A stretch of DNA of 64,000 nt from Streptomyces sp. B1I3 (GCF_030816615.1 NZ_JAUSYD010000001.1:1922001-1986000), one strand, 5' to 3'; positions 26,539 to 36,316 are shown, counted from the first letter of the stretch. The notes: generated by a model not told the origin, from the sequence alone. Program-made: numbers and translations.

Positions 26539-27367
26539 GACCGGTCCGTGGCTGCTGCCCGGGGCAACCACCGACCTCGTGGACCGGACTCCCTGGCTGA
26601 GCCCCGAATTCGCCGACGAACAAGGCGTCCTGCGCCTGGCGAGTCACAGCTTCGCCGTCGAGGTGGACGGCATACGGGTGCTGGTGGACACCGGCATCGG
26701 AAACGGGAAGCAGCGCGCCAACCCCGCCTGGCACAACCTGGACAGCGACTACGAAGCACGGCTACGGGCGGCGGGCTTCGCACCGGAGAGCGTTGACGTC
26801 GTGATCCTGACCCACCTCCACGCCGACCACGTGGGGTGGAACACGCGCGCCGAGGGCGACGCCTGGGTGCCCACCTTTCCGAACGCGCGCTATCTCGCCT
26901 CGCGCACCGAGTGGGACTACTGGGCGGGTGTCGACATGGAGGAGGCGCGTCGGCACATGTTCCGGGACTCGGTCCACCCCGTCCGGGAAGCAGGTCTGTT
27001 CGACCTCATCGAAGTCGCGGACAAGGGCACGGACGTCGCGCCGGGCATCCGCCTGCTGCCAACCCCCGGCCACACACCGGGGCAGGTAGCCGTGGAACTG
27101 AGCAGCCGTGGCGAGACCGCGCTGGTCACCGGCGACAGCATCCACCACCCGGTCCAGATGGCGCATCCGGAGCTCTGCAGCTGTGTGGACATCGCTCCCG
27201 CCCTCGCGGCCAGGACCCGGAACCAGGTGCTCGCCTCGCTGGCCGGTACGTCAACTCTCCTGCTGGGAAGCCACTTCCCGCCGCCGACCGCCGGACACGT
27301 ACGACGCGAGGCCGGCGGATACCGGCTGGTCCCGGCCTCCTCCATGGTCACGCCCAACGGCGGCTGA
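26444..27367 (+). CDS. Metallo-beta-lactamase-fold hydrolase
   Basis: 307 residues. The zinc-binding HxHxDH motif appears as THLHADHVGW (about residues 124-133), with PTPGHTPGQ and a later GDSIHHP supplying the remaining ligands. The overall pattern resembles methyl parathion hydrolase or AHL-lactonase-like proteins rather than true beta-lactamases. AAGGAAAGTCACC precedes the ATG. It overlaps the end of the MFS frame and is likely cotranscribed with it. Substrate unknown; hydrolysis of an ester, lactone or amide-derived compound related to the divergent amidase is possible. Confidence 0.85.
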   Translation: MFASSQTPEFTPSWTVGDHTVRRIDEVVLPAETGPWLLPGATTDLVDRTPWLSPEFADEQGVLRLASHSFAVEVDGIRVLVDTGIGNGKQRANPAWHNLDSDYEARLRAAGFAPESVDVVILTHLHADHVGWNTRAEGDAWVPTFPNARYLASRTEWDYWAGVDMEEARRHMFRDSVHPVREAGLFDLIEVADKGTDVAPGIRLLPTPGHTPGQVAVELSSRGETALVTGDSIHHPVQMAHPELCSCVDIAPALAARTRNQVLASLAGTSTLLLGSHFPPPTAGHVRREAGGYRLVPASSMVTPNGG

Positions 27368-27386
27368 AGCGGAGCGGGCCGGGCGC

Positions 27387-27431
27387 CCGGGACGTCACCC
27401 CGCACCGAGCCGGCGCGGGGTGACGTCCCGG
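27387..27431 (+). terminator. Strong hairpin terminator after the metallo-hydrolase
   Basis: A perfect 17-bp stem (27387-27403 with 27415-27431) and an 11-base loop, starting 20 bases past the stop codon. No T-tract follows, which is normal in Streptomyces. Confidence 0.85.
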
Positions 27432-28163
27432 CCGTCCGAGACCCGCAGACATGCCCCGATCATCGATCGCCAGGGCACTGGTGGACTACCACCTCGCGAG
27501 GGCAAGGACACCGGCATCGTCACCCCTTACGGGATCCAGGCGGAGGCGGCGTGGGCCACGGAGGAACCAGGCCGGCCTCTGCCGCGACGTGCTCGCCATT
27601 AGCCCCTCGTGGGAGCGATCAGCGGCACTCCACGCGGCGGACGTCGGCCTGTTCAGCGTGGGCCCCCTCTTGCCGAGCGGTGGGACGCGGTGACCGCTGG
27701 GCACCGTGTGCGGATGACCGGGGAGAGCGGGGTGGACCCGGAAGCAGCGCGGTGTACCCGCTGAGTCGCGGTGCCCGTTCGGAGTGCCTGACGGGGGCGT
27801 TCATGGATCAGGGCGGCCAACGCCCTCCCCGGCACATCCGGCTCCGTGGCCGAAAAGGGAACCGTCTTCTCGCCGCCCTGGCGGAGACCTGGTGAGCGAC
27901 GATCAACAGGGCAACGAGGAGAGGAGAGGGTGCCGATGGAGGCGTTCACGCACGAGCCCGGCGCCGATCGGCTCTTCGGGGTGGAGCACTCCCGGACCAG
28001 GGGTCTGGGTCGCCGCGGACCACGTAACCCCGAACCTCCACGGCCGCGCCAGCCGGGCCGCCACCGGCACGACCGCCCGGCCCCGACCGTGAGCAGCTCA
28101 CAACAGGAAGGCGCGCGCGGGAATCAATGCCTGCGCCCGAAGTGTCGCGCAACGCGCCAGGAG
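27432..28163. other. Gene-poor gap leading to an IS relic
   Basis: No intact gene. Several frames are open on both strands but none has family-like sequence, and the long ones are arginine/proline-rich shadows. It appears to be decayed sequence left by mobile-element activity, since the right end runs into the IS5-like fragment. Confidence 0.45.
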
Positions 28164-28307
28164 CGGACCGGCTGCCGGTGGACCTGCCTCCCGCACGACC
28201 TGCCGTCCAAGAGCGCGGCGTACTACTACTACGCCGCCTGACGGGACCACGGGACCGACCAGGTCAGCCACGAACCACTGCGCCGGCAGGCGAGGGAGAG
28301 GTCCCAC
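28164..28307 (+). pseudogene. IS5-family transposase fragment
   Basis: The frame reads RTGCRWTCLPHDLPSKSAAY, then a run of tyrosines and AA, a TGA, then RDHGTDQVSHEPLRRQARER. This matches the N-terminal part of IS5-type transposases, where the pattern is GCxWRxLPxDxPPxSxVYYYFxxWRDDGT; the conserved tryptophan codon has become TGA. Only about 48 codons survive and no terminal inverted repeats were seen. Confidence 0.7.
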
Positions 28308-28604
28308 TGATCAGATGCCGGTCGGTCCAAGACGTGCGACCGGGGGAGCCGGTTTCCCTGTCTGCACGAGCACGCCTGTGCCCAGGCGTCAGGTGAACGC
28401 CAACGTCCGATGTGAAATGCTTCGTCGCCATTACCACATATGACCAACGGAAGTCATCTCTCCGTTTCTCCGGTGCGGCTGGTTATGATCGGTACCTCAC
28501 GTCGCGTCAAAGCCGAACCAGACTTCCCCCAGTCCTGAACCCAGGACTGCGTCTGGTCTCGGCGGTCGGGCCGTCCCCACTGGTTCCCCGCTCTCCGAGG
28601 ACTG
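28308..28604. other. Upstream region of the conservon
   Basis: No gene. A TATGAT at 28482-28487 could be a -10 element for the cvnA transcript, without a convincing -35 partner. Confidence 0.3.
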
Positions 28605-30935
28605 ATGTCTCCCATAGAACCCGAAGGCACACGAGGGCAGCCGGCGACTCGTCGGCGGCGTACTCTGCGCCTGCGTACGCTACTCATTTGGCTGGCAATC
28701 GTCCCTATTCTGGCGATGAGTACCCAAGTGGTCATGACCGCACAGCCGCTGATACACCAGTCAAAGCAACTGCGCGCTGATGTGGCAGTCGGTGAGCGGA
28801 CCGATGTACCCCTGACCAGGCTGATGGTCGAACTGCAGGCTGAGCGGACGATGACCGCCACACGGTGGGCGAGCGGCTCCGTGTCCGGAAGAGAGCTGCG
28901 CGAGCGGCGCGCGGCCACGGACCGGGCCGCGGACGAGTTCCGTCGGGCAGCGGACGGAGCTCTGGCGGCGACCGGGCGCGAGGACGACCACTACGTCGCG
29001 GAGCTGAAGCACGGTCTCGCGGATCTGGCCGCGTTCCGCGAGCGCGCGGACGCCCGCAGCGGGGACGCGGATCGGACGATCGGCTACTACTCCGACCTCG
29101 TCGACCGCATCATTTGGGTCTACCAGAACGAGTTCAGCCATGCGGAAGACGCCGAGCTCATCCAGGAGAGCGGCCTGGTCGTCACGGTGTTCACGGTGTC
29201 CGAGATGGTGGCACGTGAGACCACCCTCCTCGCCATGGCCGGGCCGTCCAGGCGTCTGAGCCCCTCCGGGTTCGCCGAATTCGTCAACTCCGTCGGATCC
29301 CAGCGGTACCAGTACGACGAGTGGGTCGCGCCGTATCTGACGGCCGAGGACAAAGCGGCCTACGACCAGGTCTTCGCCTCGGACGGCTGGAAGACAAAGG
29401 TCCGCATCGAGGACGCGGTCATCTCCGACCACCGGAACACCGCGTCCGGTATCGGGCTACCCAAGGAAGCCGATGCCTGGCAGGCCGCGTATGACGAGTT
29501 CGCGGCGCGTCTTGCCGCGCTCAACGCGAAACAGGGGCGAGCACTACTCGTGCACGCCGACGCCAAGGCCATGCAACTGGAGAACGGGGTCATCTGGCTG
29601 AGCGTCGGAAACGGCGCAGCCGTCTTTGCCGTCGCGGCGGTCATCGTGCTCACCACGCGCTCCGTGCTCCGCCGCCTGCGCGGTCTGCACCGACGTACGG
29701 TGACCATTGCCGAGGACACGCTGCCGGATGTCGTTGCCCGGCTCCAGCGCGGGCAGCCCGTCGACGACGAGGCGCTGCCCGCGGTGAGCGGAGACCGGGA
29801 CGAGGTCGGACGTATCAGCGACGCGTTCGCCCGGGTCGTCTCCGTATCCGTCGACGGTCATGCGCGGCTCGCGGCCGAGCGCCAGGGTTTCGGTATGTTC
29901 GCCGCGGGCATCGCCTCGCGCACCGGAAACCTGGTCAGCCGCCAGTTGGCCCTCATCGACGAACTGCAGGACGCCTTCGGGCACGACGAGGAGCTTCTCG
30001 CCCGGTTGATGCGATCCGACCAGTTGACGGTGGGTATGCGGCGGCAGATCGAGAACCTGCTCATCCTGGCAGGTGGGGACATCCCCGATCCGCACACCGA
30101 GCCCATGCGCGTCGCCGACCTGCTGCGCGAAGCCGCCGCGGAAGTCGAGGACTTCCGGCGGATCGAGCGCCAGGCCCTGGACGAGATCAGCGTGGTACCG
30201 CGGGTGATCAGCGAGATCAGCCACCTCCTGGCAGAACTCCTCGACAACGCCACCCGGTTCTCCCCGCCGCAGTCGAAGGTGGTCGTCCGTGCCGAACTCG
30301 TGACAGACGGGCTGTTGGTCGACATCGAGGACCGCGGGCCTCGGGTGACCGCCGCAACCTACGAGGAGATGAACGGGCGTCTGCACTCGGCCCCGCCGTA
30401 TTCCGTCCTGGCGGAAAACGCTCACCGGCTCGGACTCTTCGTGGTCGGCCACATCGCCGAACAGCTCGGGGCCACAGTGACGCTGCGCCGCTCGGTATAC
30501 GGGGGGACGTCGGCCGTGGTGATCCTTCCCAAGGAACTCCTCGTGCCGACCGAACCGGTCCGGGCGGGAAAGGAAGCGCCGCGCGCGGCGGCGATGCCCG
30601 CCCCGGCACCGGCGCCGTCCGACGAACGCAAGCCCGAGCTGGTCCTGCACGCGAAGACCGTGTCGGCCGGCCGTAGAACGCCGGAGCGCTTGCCCCAGCG
30701 GCCGGTGGAGAGCAAGCCGTCGGTTCCTTCCCTCACACGGGACGGTGACGCGAAGCCTGCCCTCCCCGAGCGGGTCCCCCAGGCTCACATCGCCGAGCAG
30801 CTCCGCGCGCCACACGCACCGGAGCCTGCCGTCCATCAGGATGCGGCGACACCCGAGGAAGTGGCCGACGCCTGGGCGGACTACGAACACGGGACTCAGA
30901 CAGTGGAAGAAGAACTCCGACAGGATCAGCCATGA
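28605..30935 (+). CDS. cvnA: Conservon sensor kinase-like protein CvnA
   Basis: 776 residues. A membrane helix at about 25-46, an extracytoplasmic nitrate/nitrite-sensing (NIT)-type domain to about 320, a second helix near 325-348, a HAMP-like linker, a dimerisation region and a HATPase domain (N-box ELLDNATRFSPP near 545), then a long proline-rich tail. It is the first gene of a complete cvnABCD unit, the membrane-associated heterocomplexes of actinomycetes that resemble eukaryotic G-protein systems. The position normally occupied by His in the DHLxxRxRR-type box reads SDQLTVGMRR here, so classical phosphorylation at that site is doubtful. The ATG is preceded by GAGG, and the stop overlaps cvnB (ATGA). 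Confidence 0.9.
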   Translation: MSPIEPEGTRGQPATRRRRTLRLRTLLIWLAIVPILAMSTQVVMTAQPLIHQSKQLRADVAVGERTDVPLTRLMVELQAERTMTATRWASGSVSGRELRERRAATDRAADEFRRAADGALAATGREDDHYVAELKHGLADLAAFRERADARSGDADRTIGYYSDLVDRIIWVYQNEFSHAEDAELIQESGLVVTVFTVSEMVARETTLLAMAGPSRRLSPSGFAEFVNSVGSQRYQYDEWVAPYLTAEDKAAYDQVFASDGWKTKVRIEDAVISDHRNTASGIGLPKEADAWQAAYDEFAARLAALNAKQGRALLVHADAKAMQLENGVIWLSVGNGAAVFAVAAVIVLTTRSVLRRLRGLHRRTVTIAEDTLPDVVARLQRGQPVDDEALPAVSGDRDEVGRISDAFARVVSVSVDGHARLAAERQGFGMFAAGIASRTGNLVSRQLALIDELQDAFGHDEELLARLMRSDQLTVGMRRQIENLLILAGGDIPDPHTEPMRVADLLREAAAEVEDFRRIERQALDEISVVPRVISEISHLLAELLDNATRFSPPQSKVVVRAELVTDGLLVDIEDRGPRVTAATYEEMNGRLHSAPPYSVLAENAHRLGLFVVGHIAEQLGATVTLRRSVYGGTSAVVILPKELLVPTEPVRAGKEAPRAAAMPAPAPAPSDERKPELVLHAKTVSAGRRTPERLPQRPVESKPSVPSLTRDGDAKPALPERVPQAHIAEQLRAPHAPEPAVHQDAATPEEVADAWADYEHGTQTVEEELRQDQP

Positions 30936-31333
30936 CGACAACGAACGACATGATCTACAGCGTCTTGGACAACAACCTGAGCAGGATCGCCGGCATCCAG
31001 GGAGCCGTACTGCTGTCCAACGACGGGATCAAGCTCAGCTCGTACGAACTGGAACGGGACCAGGCGGAGCGCATAGCCGCCGCGTCCTCCGGTATCGCTT
31101 CCACGATGAAGGCGATATCCAGGGAGGTCGACGGCGGCCGGGTGATCCGCCAGCTGGTCGAGATGGACGACTGCTATCTCTGCATCGTCGGGTGCGGGGA
31201 GGGCAGCACGCTCATCGTGGTGACCTCCCGCAAGGCGCGGCTGGGGGAGCTGGGCGGTGAAGCCGTGCGCACCGCCCAGGCGCTCGGTGAGTGGCTGAGC
31301 ACGCCTGATCGCGGCCAGGCGCAGCCGTCGTAA
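30932..31333 (+). CDS. cvnB: Roadblock/LC7 domain protein CvnB
   Basis: 133 residues, a single roadblock/LC7 fold (LDNNLSRIAGIQGAVLLSNDGIKLSSYELERD at the start, VVTSRKARLGELGGEAVRTA at the end). Roadblock proteins regulate MglA-type GTPases; in conservons CvnB associates with CvnA and CvnD at the membrane. The start overlaps the cvnA stop and its stop overlaps cvnC, so all are translationally coupled. Confidence 0.95.
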   Translation: MTTTNDMIYSVLDNNLSRIAGIQGAVLLSNDGIKLSSYELERDQAERIAAASSGIASTMKAISREVDGGRVIRQLVEMDDCYLCIVGCGEGSTLIVVTSRKARLGELGGEAVRTAQALGEWLSTPDRGQAQPS

Positions 31334-31704
31334 TGGCGGACGAGCCGGGGCCGCGAGAGGGAGGCCACCGCCGGACGCGGCTGTACGCGCTGACCGATGG
31401 ACGTACGGCGGCTGCACACACCGCCCTCACCATGGACGCCACGATCACGGCGGTGGCCGTCGAGGACGGCCACGGCGGCCTGCCCAGCGAGTGGCAGGCC
31501 ATCCTCGCGATGTGCTCGCCTCCGGGCGGCTTGGCGGTCGCCGAGATCGCGGCGCGCATGCACATCCGCCTCACTCCCATGACGCTTCTTCTCGGCGAAC
31601 TCGCGGATCGGGGGCTGATCGAGCACCGGCCACCCCTGGAAGGGGCCGAGACGACCAATGTCCACCTGCTTATGAGAATCAGGGACAACCTTGCCCGGAT
31701 ATGA
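31333..31704 (+). CDS. cvnC: DUF742 protein CvnC
   Basis: 123 residues of the DUF742 family: an RLYALTDGRT-type N-terminus, then a winged-helix-like region (LAVAEIAARMHIRLTPMTLLLGELADRGLI) and the closing [12 protein letters not shown]. The family is found almost only in conservons, beside roadblock proteins and small GTPases. Start and stop overlap the neighbouring genes. Its molecular role is not settled. Confidence 0.95.
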   Translation: MADEPGPREGGHRRTRLYALTDGRTAAAHTALTMDATITAVAVEDGHGGLPSEWQAILAMCSPPGGLAVAEIAARMHIRLTPMTLLLGELADRGLIEHRPPLEGAETTNVHLLMRIRDNLARI

Positions 31705-32281
31705 CACCCCTGCCCAGGAAGCGGACCCCGTCAAGATCCTCATCGCCGGGGGATTCGGCGTCGGCAAGACGACCCTGGTCGAGACGGTCTCCGAGATCGA
31801 GCCGTTGCGCACCGAGGAGCGGCTGACGAGCGCGGGCGTCGGCGTCGATGACCTCGACGGCATCGAGTCCAAGGCGGTTACCACCGTCGCGATGGACTTC
31901 GGCCGCATCACCCTCACCGACGCACAGGTCGTGCTCTACCTGTTCGGCACACCTGGCCAGGAGCGCTTCTGGTTCATGTGGGACGACCTGCTGAACGGAG
32001 CACTCGGGGCGATTGTCCTTGTCGACACACGACGCCTCGACCGCAGTTTCCCGGCCGTCGACTTCTTCGAGAACCGGGGGCTTCCGTTCGTGGTCGCCGC
32101 GAACTGCTTCCACGGCGAACAGCCCTACACCGCCCAGGAGATCAGGGCGGCACTGCATCTGCGTGACCCGAACACACCCATCCACTTGCTCGATGCCCGC
32201 TCCCGTGACGACGCGCGCGGTGCGCTGCTCTCGCTTCTGGACATGCTCATCACCAAAGCCGGGGGCGCGGCGACCGGCTGA
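31691..32281 (+). CDS. cvnD: Small GTPase CvnD
   Basis: 196 residues, TTG start inside the end of cvnC. P-loop [12 protein letters not shown] (about residues 20-31), [13 protein letters not shown] as switch II/G3, and a degenerate NKxD region (VVAANCFHG, so the usual Asp is absent). It belongs to the MglA-like GTPases of conservons, with CvnB as probable regulator. It ends the operon. Confidence 0.93.
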   Translation: MPGYDTPAQEADPVKILIAGGFGVGKTTLVETVSEIEPLRTEERLTSAGVGVDDLDGIESKAVTTVAMDFGRITLTDAQVVLYLFGTPGQERFWFMWDDLLNGALGAIVLVDTRRLDRSFPAVDFFENRGLPFVVAANCFHGEQPYTAQEIRAALHLRDPNTPIHLLDARSRDDARGALLSLLDMLITKAGGAATG

Positions 32282-33113
32282 CTTCGGCCTGCCACGTGGT
32301 GGCGTGGAGGTTCACGACCGCGACCGTAGACCCCGTCCAGGCCGCCGCCGCGTCGGCCGTCGAGGAATACGGGCCGGTACCAGCCGTCGTCCGTGTACTC
32401 GACCCAGCCGTCGTCGAGGAACGCCTCTCGCGGCACGGCCCGGACAGTCGGCTCCCACCGGGCGCTGCAAAGAACCTGAAGCGGGGCCGTTCCCCGCGTC
32501 AGGTCCTGGTACCGCTTTTCAGCCTGTGGCAGCGGGCCCCACCGTTGAACGGTCAAGCGAGGTCATCGCCGTGGTGGGCATCCTCGGCCCGGGTGCCTAC
32601 CACGCGGGCCGGTTTCTCCAGCGTCAGCTCGACACGCCGGCCGTTCGCTGCCCGGTGTTCCGCGACTGTTGCCTCGTCCGGCTACCTGCCGGGCTGTGTG
32701 CCGACGCCCCACTGGCCGTCGGCGACCATCGCGATGTCGCCACGGCCGCCCGGCAGGGCGGATCTTGCGCTCCAGCCCGGCTCCGTCCCAGTGTCTGCTC
32801 ACCTCTGCCATCCCTGCACCCCTCTTCGTTCTCATGCGACCCGTCGCCGCAACCCGGGCACGACAACCGCATTCGCCGATCCGTTCCCGGGCCGCCGGCC
32901 CCTGCCACGCTCCCGCTCCGACGCGCTTGCCCTACGTCGAGGCGAGTGGGGCCGAAAGGCCGTCCGTCAGCCGTGGGAGTCCTCTGGGACTTTTCTGGGG
33001 CTTCCGGCTTCATCAACCGGCACGAGCATGAAACAACTGAAAGACCATTCACGCAGGTCAGCGACCGAATCCCTCTCATCGTTGCAGGTCACCGCGCTGG
33101 TTGGTCTCTTCCG
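32282..33113. other. Decayed region downstream of the conservon
   Basis: No intact gene. A minus-strand frame at about 32340-32556 reads [15 protein letters not shown]...WYRPVFLD, faintly like the N-terminus of protein-L-isoaspartate-type methyltransferases, but it breaks up. A partial third copy of the repeat core, CTGGGACTTTTCTGGGGCTT, lies at about 32984-33003. The rest is uninterpretable. Confidence 0.4.
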
Positions 33114-33239
33114 CGACATCTGAAAGCCTACAGAAAAAGCACCGTCACACCCCTCTTGACCTGCACAAATGCGAGGTGAGGCGGGGTGTGACGGAGTTCC
33201 TGGGACTTCTCTGGGACTTTGAACCAGGAGCGAACGCTT
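33114..33239 (+). repeat. 126-base imperfect direct repeat, copy B
   Basis: Matches copy A at 22239-22364 end to end in the same orientation, beginning CGACATCTGAAAGCCT and sharing TGGGACTTCTCTGGGACT and GAACCAGGAGCGA. The two copies lie 10.9 kb apart and bracket the amidase/MFS/conservon segment. The paired TGGGACT words one helical turn apart resemble arm-type integrase sites, but no integrase is present. Confidence 0.85.
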
Positions 33240-33480
33240 CTGTGCGCCGCACAGCGGTGGGTCCTCCTTGTCCTTTTGCATGACCTGCGTGAGACCGACC
33301 CCCCTCACCAGCCGCGTACGCTCGCCGTAAAAGCCATGACGCCGGCCGGGAACACGAAGAAGACCAGTGACCCACGCGGAGATGGGCGATTGGCCTGACC
33401 AGCCACAAGGCCACGATGTCGGCTGGTAGGGCTTTGTTACGTCTCTGGGCATGCGGTCGCGATGGTGGTTTCCTGCTGGT

Positions 33481-33960
33481 ATGAGGGCGAATGAACTCGC
33501 AGCGTGTAGGGGCCGGTTGGAGGAGTTCGCTGGGGAGGTGTTCGCACCTTTGGCGCGTGCTGATCAGCGGGTGAAGGGCGGGTTGTATCTGCGGGGCCTG
33601 CTGCTGGACGGGCGTCGGAAGTCGATGCAGCCGATGGCCGGGCGCCTGGGTGTGGACCATCAGCAGTTGCAGCAGTTCATGACCTCGTCGACCTGGCCGG
33701 TGGACACGGTCCGCACCCGGCTGGCCCGCCGGGCGGTGGCGGTGGTGCGGCCGCAGGTGTGGGTCGTGGACGACACCGGATTCCCGAAGGACGGAACGTC
33801 CTCGCCCGGGGTGGCCAGGCAGTACTCCGGCACCTTGGGCAAGGTCGGGAACTGCCAGATAGGGGTCAGTGTCCATGCCGCGTCCGACACCGCTTCGTGC
33901 CCGCTGTCCTGGCGTTTGTTCCTGCCCGGCAGCTGGGACGAGGCCGCCCACGCGGAGACG
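33481..33960 (+). pseudogene. IS701-family transposase, 3'-truncated
   Basis: The first 160 residues match IS701-type transposases: KSMQPMAGRLGVDHQQLQQF, then VWVVDDTGFPKDG, GVARQYSGTLGKVGNCQIGV and CPLSWRLFLPGSWDEA. These include the first catalytic aspartates (DDTGFPK). Full-length relatives exceed 380 residues; here homology stops near 33960 and the frame continues as unrelated sequence through the end of the flavoprotein gene to 34680. No inverted repeats or target duplications were located. Confidence 0.85.
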
Positions 33961-34059
33961 GCCGTGCCCCAGCAGCCGCCCTGCGGCGGGCTCGGGCCAC
34001 GTCCGCTGCTGGCGCGAGGCCCTGCTCCAAGGCGTCGGGGGTGGGAGGCGACGCCCGGG

Positions 34060-35769
34060 TCAGCCATGTTGCGGCGGTGTGCGAGCTGCGTGGCGGGCGG
34101 CAAGGTATCCGAAGGTGAGCCCGGCGCCGACCTGGCATCCCGCGCCCGGGTACTCCGGCCCCATGACGGAGTTCGCGTCGTTGCCGCATGCGTACAGCCC
34201 GGGGATCGGCTTGCCGTGTTCGTCGATGACCTGCGCTTCCGGGCCGGTCCTGAGCCCGAGGGAGGTGGCCAAGGGTGTCGGAACAACGGCGATCGCGTAG
34301 AAGGGCGCTCGCTCGATCGCGCCGAGGTTGACGTTCGGACTATGGGCGGCGTCGCCGTACTGATGCGCGAAAGCGTTTCCGCCCTTGCCGAATTCCCCGT
34401 CGACGCCAGTCCGGGCGTAGCGGTTGCTGTCAGCCACGGTACGGGCGAGTCCGTCGGGAGCCACCCCGATGGCGGTCGCAAGGTCGTGGAGAGTGCCGCC
34501 GGAGCGCAGGTAGCCCGAGGCGATGTGCCGCTTGAGAAGGCAGCGTGGTGTGTGCGGGTAGATCATGCCAAGGCCGTACGAGGCCAGGGTCCGTGCGTCG
34601 GTCACGAGCCAGGCGGGAATCGTCGGCACGGAGGCGTGGGATTCGTACATGGCGCGGGTGAAGCGGTGGTAGGAAACTGATTCGTCCACGAACCGTCGCC
34701 CGGCGGCGTTGACCGCGATGATGCCTGGCTTGGCCCGGTCCCATATGTGGGGGAAGACCGCGGTGGAGCCGTCCCGGCGACGCCCGATGGAACTCGGGAA
34801 CCACAGGGCGTTGTCGCCGTGCGACTCTCCGAGCTTCCCTCCGACCGCGCGTGCGAGGGCGATCGTGTCGCCGGTGGCACCCTCCGCGGCTCGCGTGAAC
34901 TGCGGAGTGGGCCTGGGCATGTGGCGGGCGCGCAGCTCGGGGCTGGCGGAGAACCCTCCGGCTGCGAGGACGACTCCGGCACTGGCGGCGACACGGACGG
35001 TACGACCCTTGTGTGAGACCGCTGCGCCGATCACACGGCCGGCGCCGTCTGCGACGAGTTCGGTGGTCTGCGCGGTGAACCAGACGTCGCCTCCTCGACG
35101 CAGGAGCTGGTGGTAGAGGTTCGCGGTGAGGGCATTGCCCATGGCGAGCCGCGTGCCGCGCGGGTAGCGGAGCATGTCCGGCGCCCACCGCAGGCCGAGG
35201 CGCAGCGCGGTCACCATGCCCCGCACCGATCCGCGGAAAATCTTCAGAAGGTCGTTGACCTCGGCACGACGGACCATGAGCGTTCCGCGGAAGAGTGCGA
35301 ATTCCGGGACGGGGCGACGCACCCGTCCGAAGCGCGCCTTGCCGAGCTTGCGCCCGTCGAACGTGAGGGGTTCGAGGGCACGTCCGGTGCCGTAGCCGGG
35401 TATTTCGGGGTGGTAGTCGACGGCTGTCGCGGAGTGCCGGAACCCAACACCGATCTGCTCCAGGTAGTCGATCATTTCGGGCCCGTGCGCGAGGTAGCTT
35501 TCGCGCAGAGTGCGGGGTGCCCGGTCACCGACGAGAGCGTCCAGGTAGGCGCGCGCTGCAGTGGTGTCCGCCTCGGGATCCTGCTGGTGCCGGTGCCCGG
35601 GAATCCAGGCCGTTCCGGCGGAGAGGGCGGTGGTGCCGCCGAGCCATTCGGTCTTCTCCAGGACAAGGACGTCAAGTCCCTCCTGGGCTCCTACAACTGC
35701 CGCTCCCAGTCCACCGGCGCCGGAGCCCAGGACGAGGAGATCCACCTCATGGTCCCAGGAGTCGGCCAT
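34060..35769 (-). CDS. FAD-binding dehydrogenase, 3-ketosteroid delta-1-dehydrogenase-like
   Basis: 569 residues. The FAD Rossmann motif [14 protein letters not shown] is at the N-terminus, GGTTALSAG follows, and the C-terminus has [26 protein letters not shown], the flavin-binding end of the succinate dehydrogenase/fumarate reductase flavoprotein superfamily. Length and the GPEYPGAG end fit 3-ketosteroid delta-1-dehydrogenase-like enzymes. The ATG at 35769 follows GAAAGGATCC. It stands alone, without other steroid genes, and its 3' end abuts a truncated transposase, so the region beyond it has been rearranged. The substrate is therefore open. Confidence 0.8.
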   Translation of the reverse strand: MADSWDHEVDLLVLGSGAGGLGAAVVGAQEGLDVLVLEKTEWLGGTTALSAGTAWIPGHRHQQDPEADTTAARAYLDALVGDRAPRTLRESYLAHGPEMIDYLEQIGVGFRHSATAVDYHPEIPGYGTGRALEPLTFDGRKLGKARFGRVRRPVPEFALFRGTLMVRRAEVNDLLKIFRGSVRGMVTALRLGLRWAPDMLRYPRGTRLAMGNALTANLYHQLLRRGGDVWFTAQTTELVADGAGRVIGAAVSHKGRTVRVAASAGVVLAAGGFSASPELRARHMPRPTPQFTRAAEGATGDTIALARAVGGKLGESHGDNALWFPSSIGRRRDGSTAVFPHIWDRAKPGIIAVNAAGRRFVDESVSYHRFTRAMYESHASVPTIPAWLVTDARTLASYGLGMIYPHTPRCLLKRHIASGYLRSGGTLHDLATAIGVAPDGLARTVADSNRYARTGVDGEFGKGGNAFAHQYGDAAHSPNVNLGAIERAPFYAIAVVPTPLATSLGLRTGPEAQVIDEHGKPIPGLYACGNDANSVMGPEYPGAGCQVGAGLTFGYLAARHAARTPPQHG

Positions 35770-36316
35770 CGTTCGGATCCTTTCGAGGTGCGGGGCGCGA
35801 GGGTTGCCCTGCGGGGACAAGAGTCAGGGGGATGGATCGGGTGACCACCATGCGGTTCCTCCGCTCGGTGCGGACCCGGGCAGGCGAGGCGCACCTTCGC
35901 GATTCAGAACCGGCCGGTCCCGCCCCCCCGCCCCCGGTTCCAGGTCCCGACCGGGGCTCGATCTTCATGTGGTGCGGAGGTACCGATCGGCGAGGTACCT
36001 CTCGAAAACGATGAGCAGTCCGGGACGGGTTCTTGACGCGGCGGAGGTCCCGGTGGGCATCCGGTCGTGGATCGCGCCGAGTGGGGCTCGAGCAGCACCT
36101 CCTCCACACGCAACGGGGCGTGCCGCAAAACTGCTTCCCTCGCCGCCCGGACGCGTTCGCGTCCCTTGACGGACTCCCTCACGAGTGTTCCGAGTGGGAG
36201 GGACATGGGCAGGTGCTCGGACCGAATTCCTTGACCAGCCACTCGCCCAGTGGCTGGTCAAGGCTTTGTCCAGGCGTGTATTGCGCGGAGACCGGCTCTC
36301 GACTGGGTCTCCTTCT
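35770..36316. other. Intergenic region between flavoprotein gene and ABC operon
   Basis: No gene was recognised in 547 bases. It must hold the flavoprotein promoter (leftward) and the end of the ABC operon transcript, with the strong hairpin at 36231-36261. Confidence 0.5.
36231..36261 (-). terminator. Terminator of the long ABC/ALDH operon
   Basis: A perfect 13-bp stem, TTGACCAGCCACT (36231-36243) with AGTGGCTGGTCAA (36249-36261), and a 5-base loop, 55 bases past the livF-like stop on the minus strand. Confidence 0.85.

Noticed and set aside
33180..33240. tRNA remnant suggested by a TTCAAA T-loop-like word on the minus strand of the repeat
   Set aside because: No acceptor, D or anticodon arms could be folded around it.
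33101..33283. Short plus-strand protein ending in LGLLWDFEPGANA, similar to one encoded at 22245-22370
   Set aside because: The protein similarity simply reflects the 126-base DNA repeats; upstream frames differ and there is no shared start or ribosome site.
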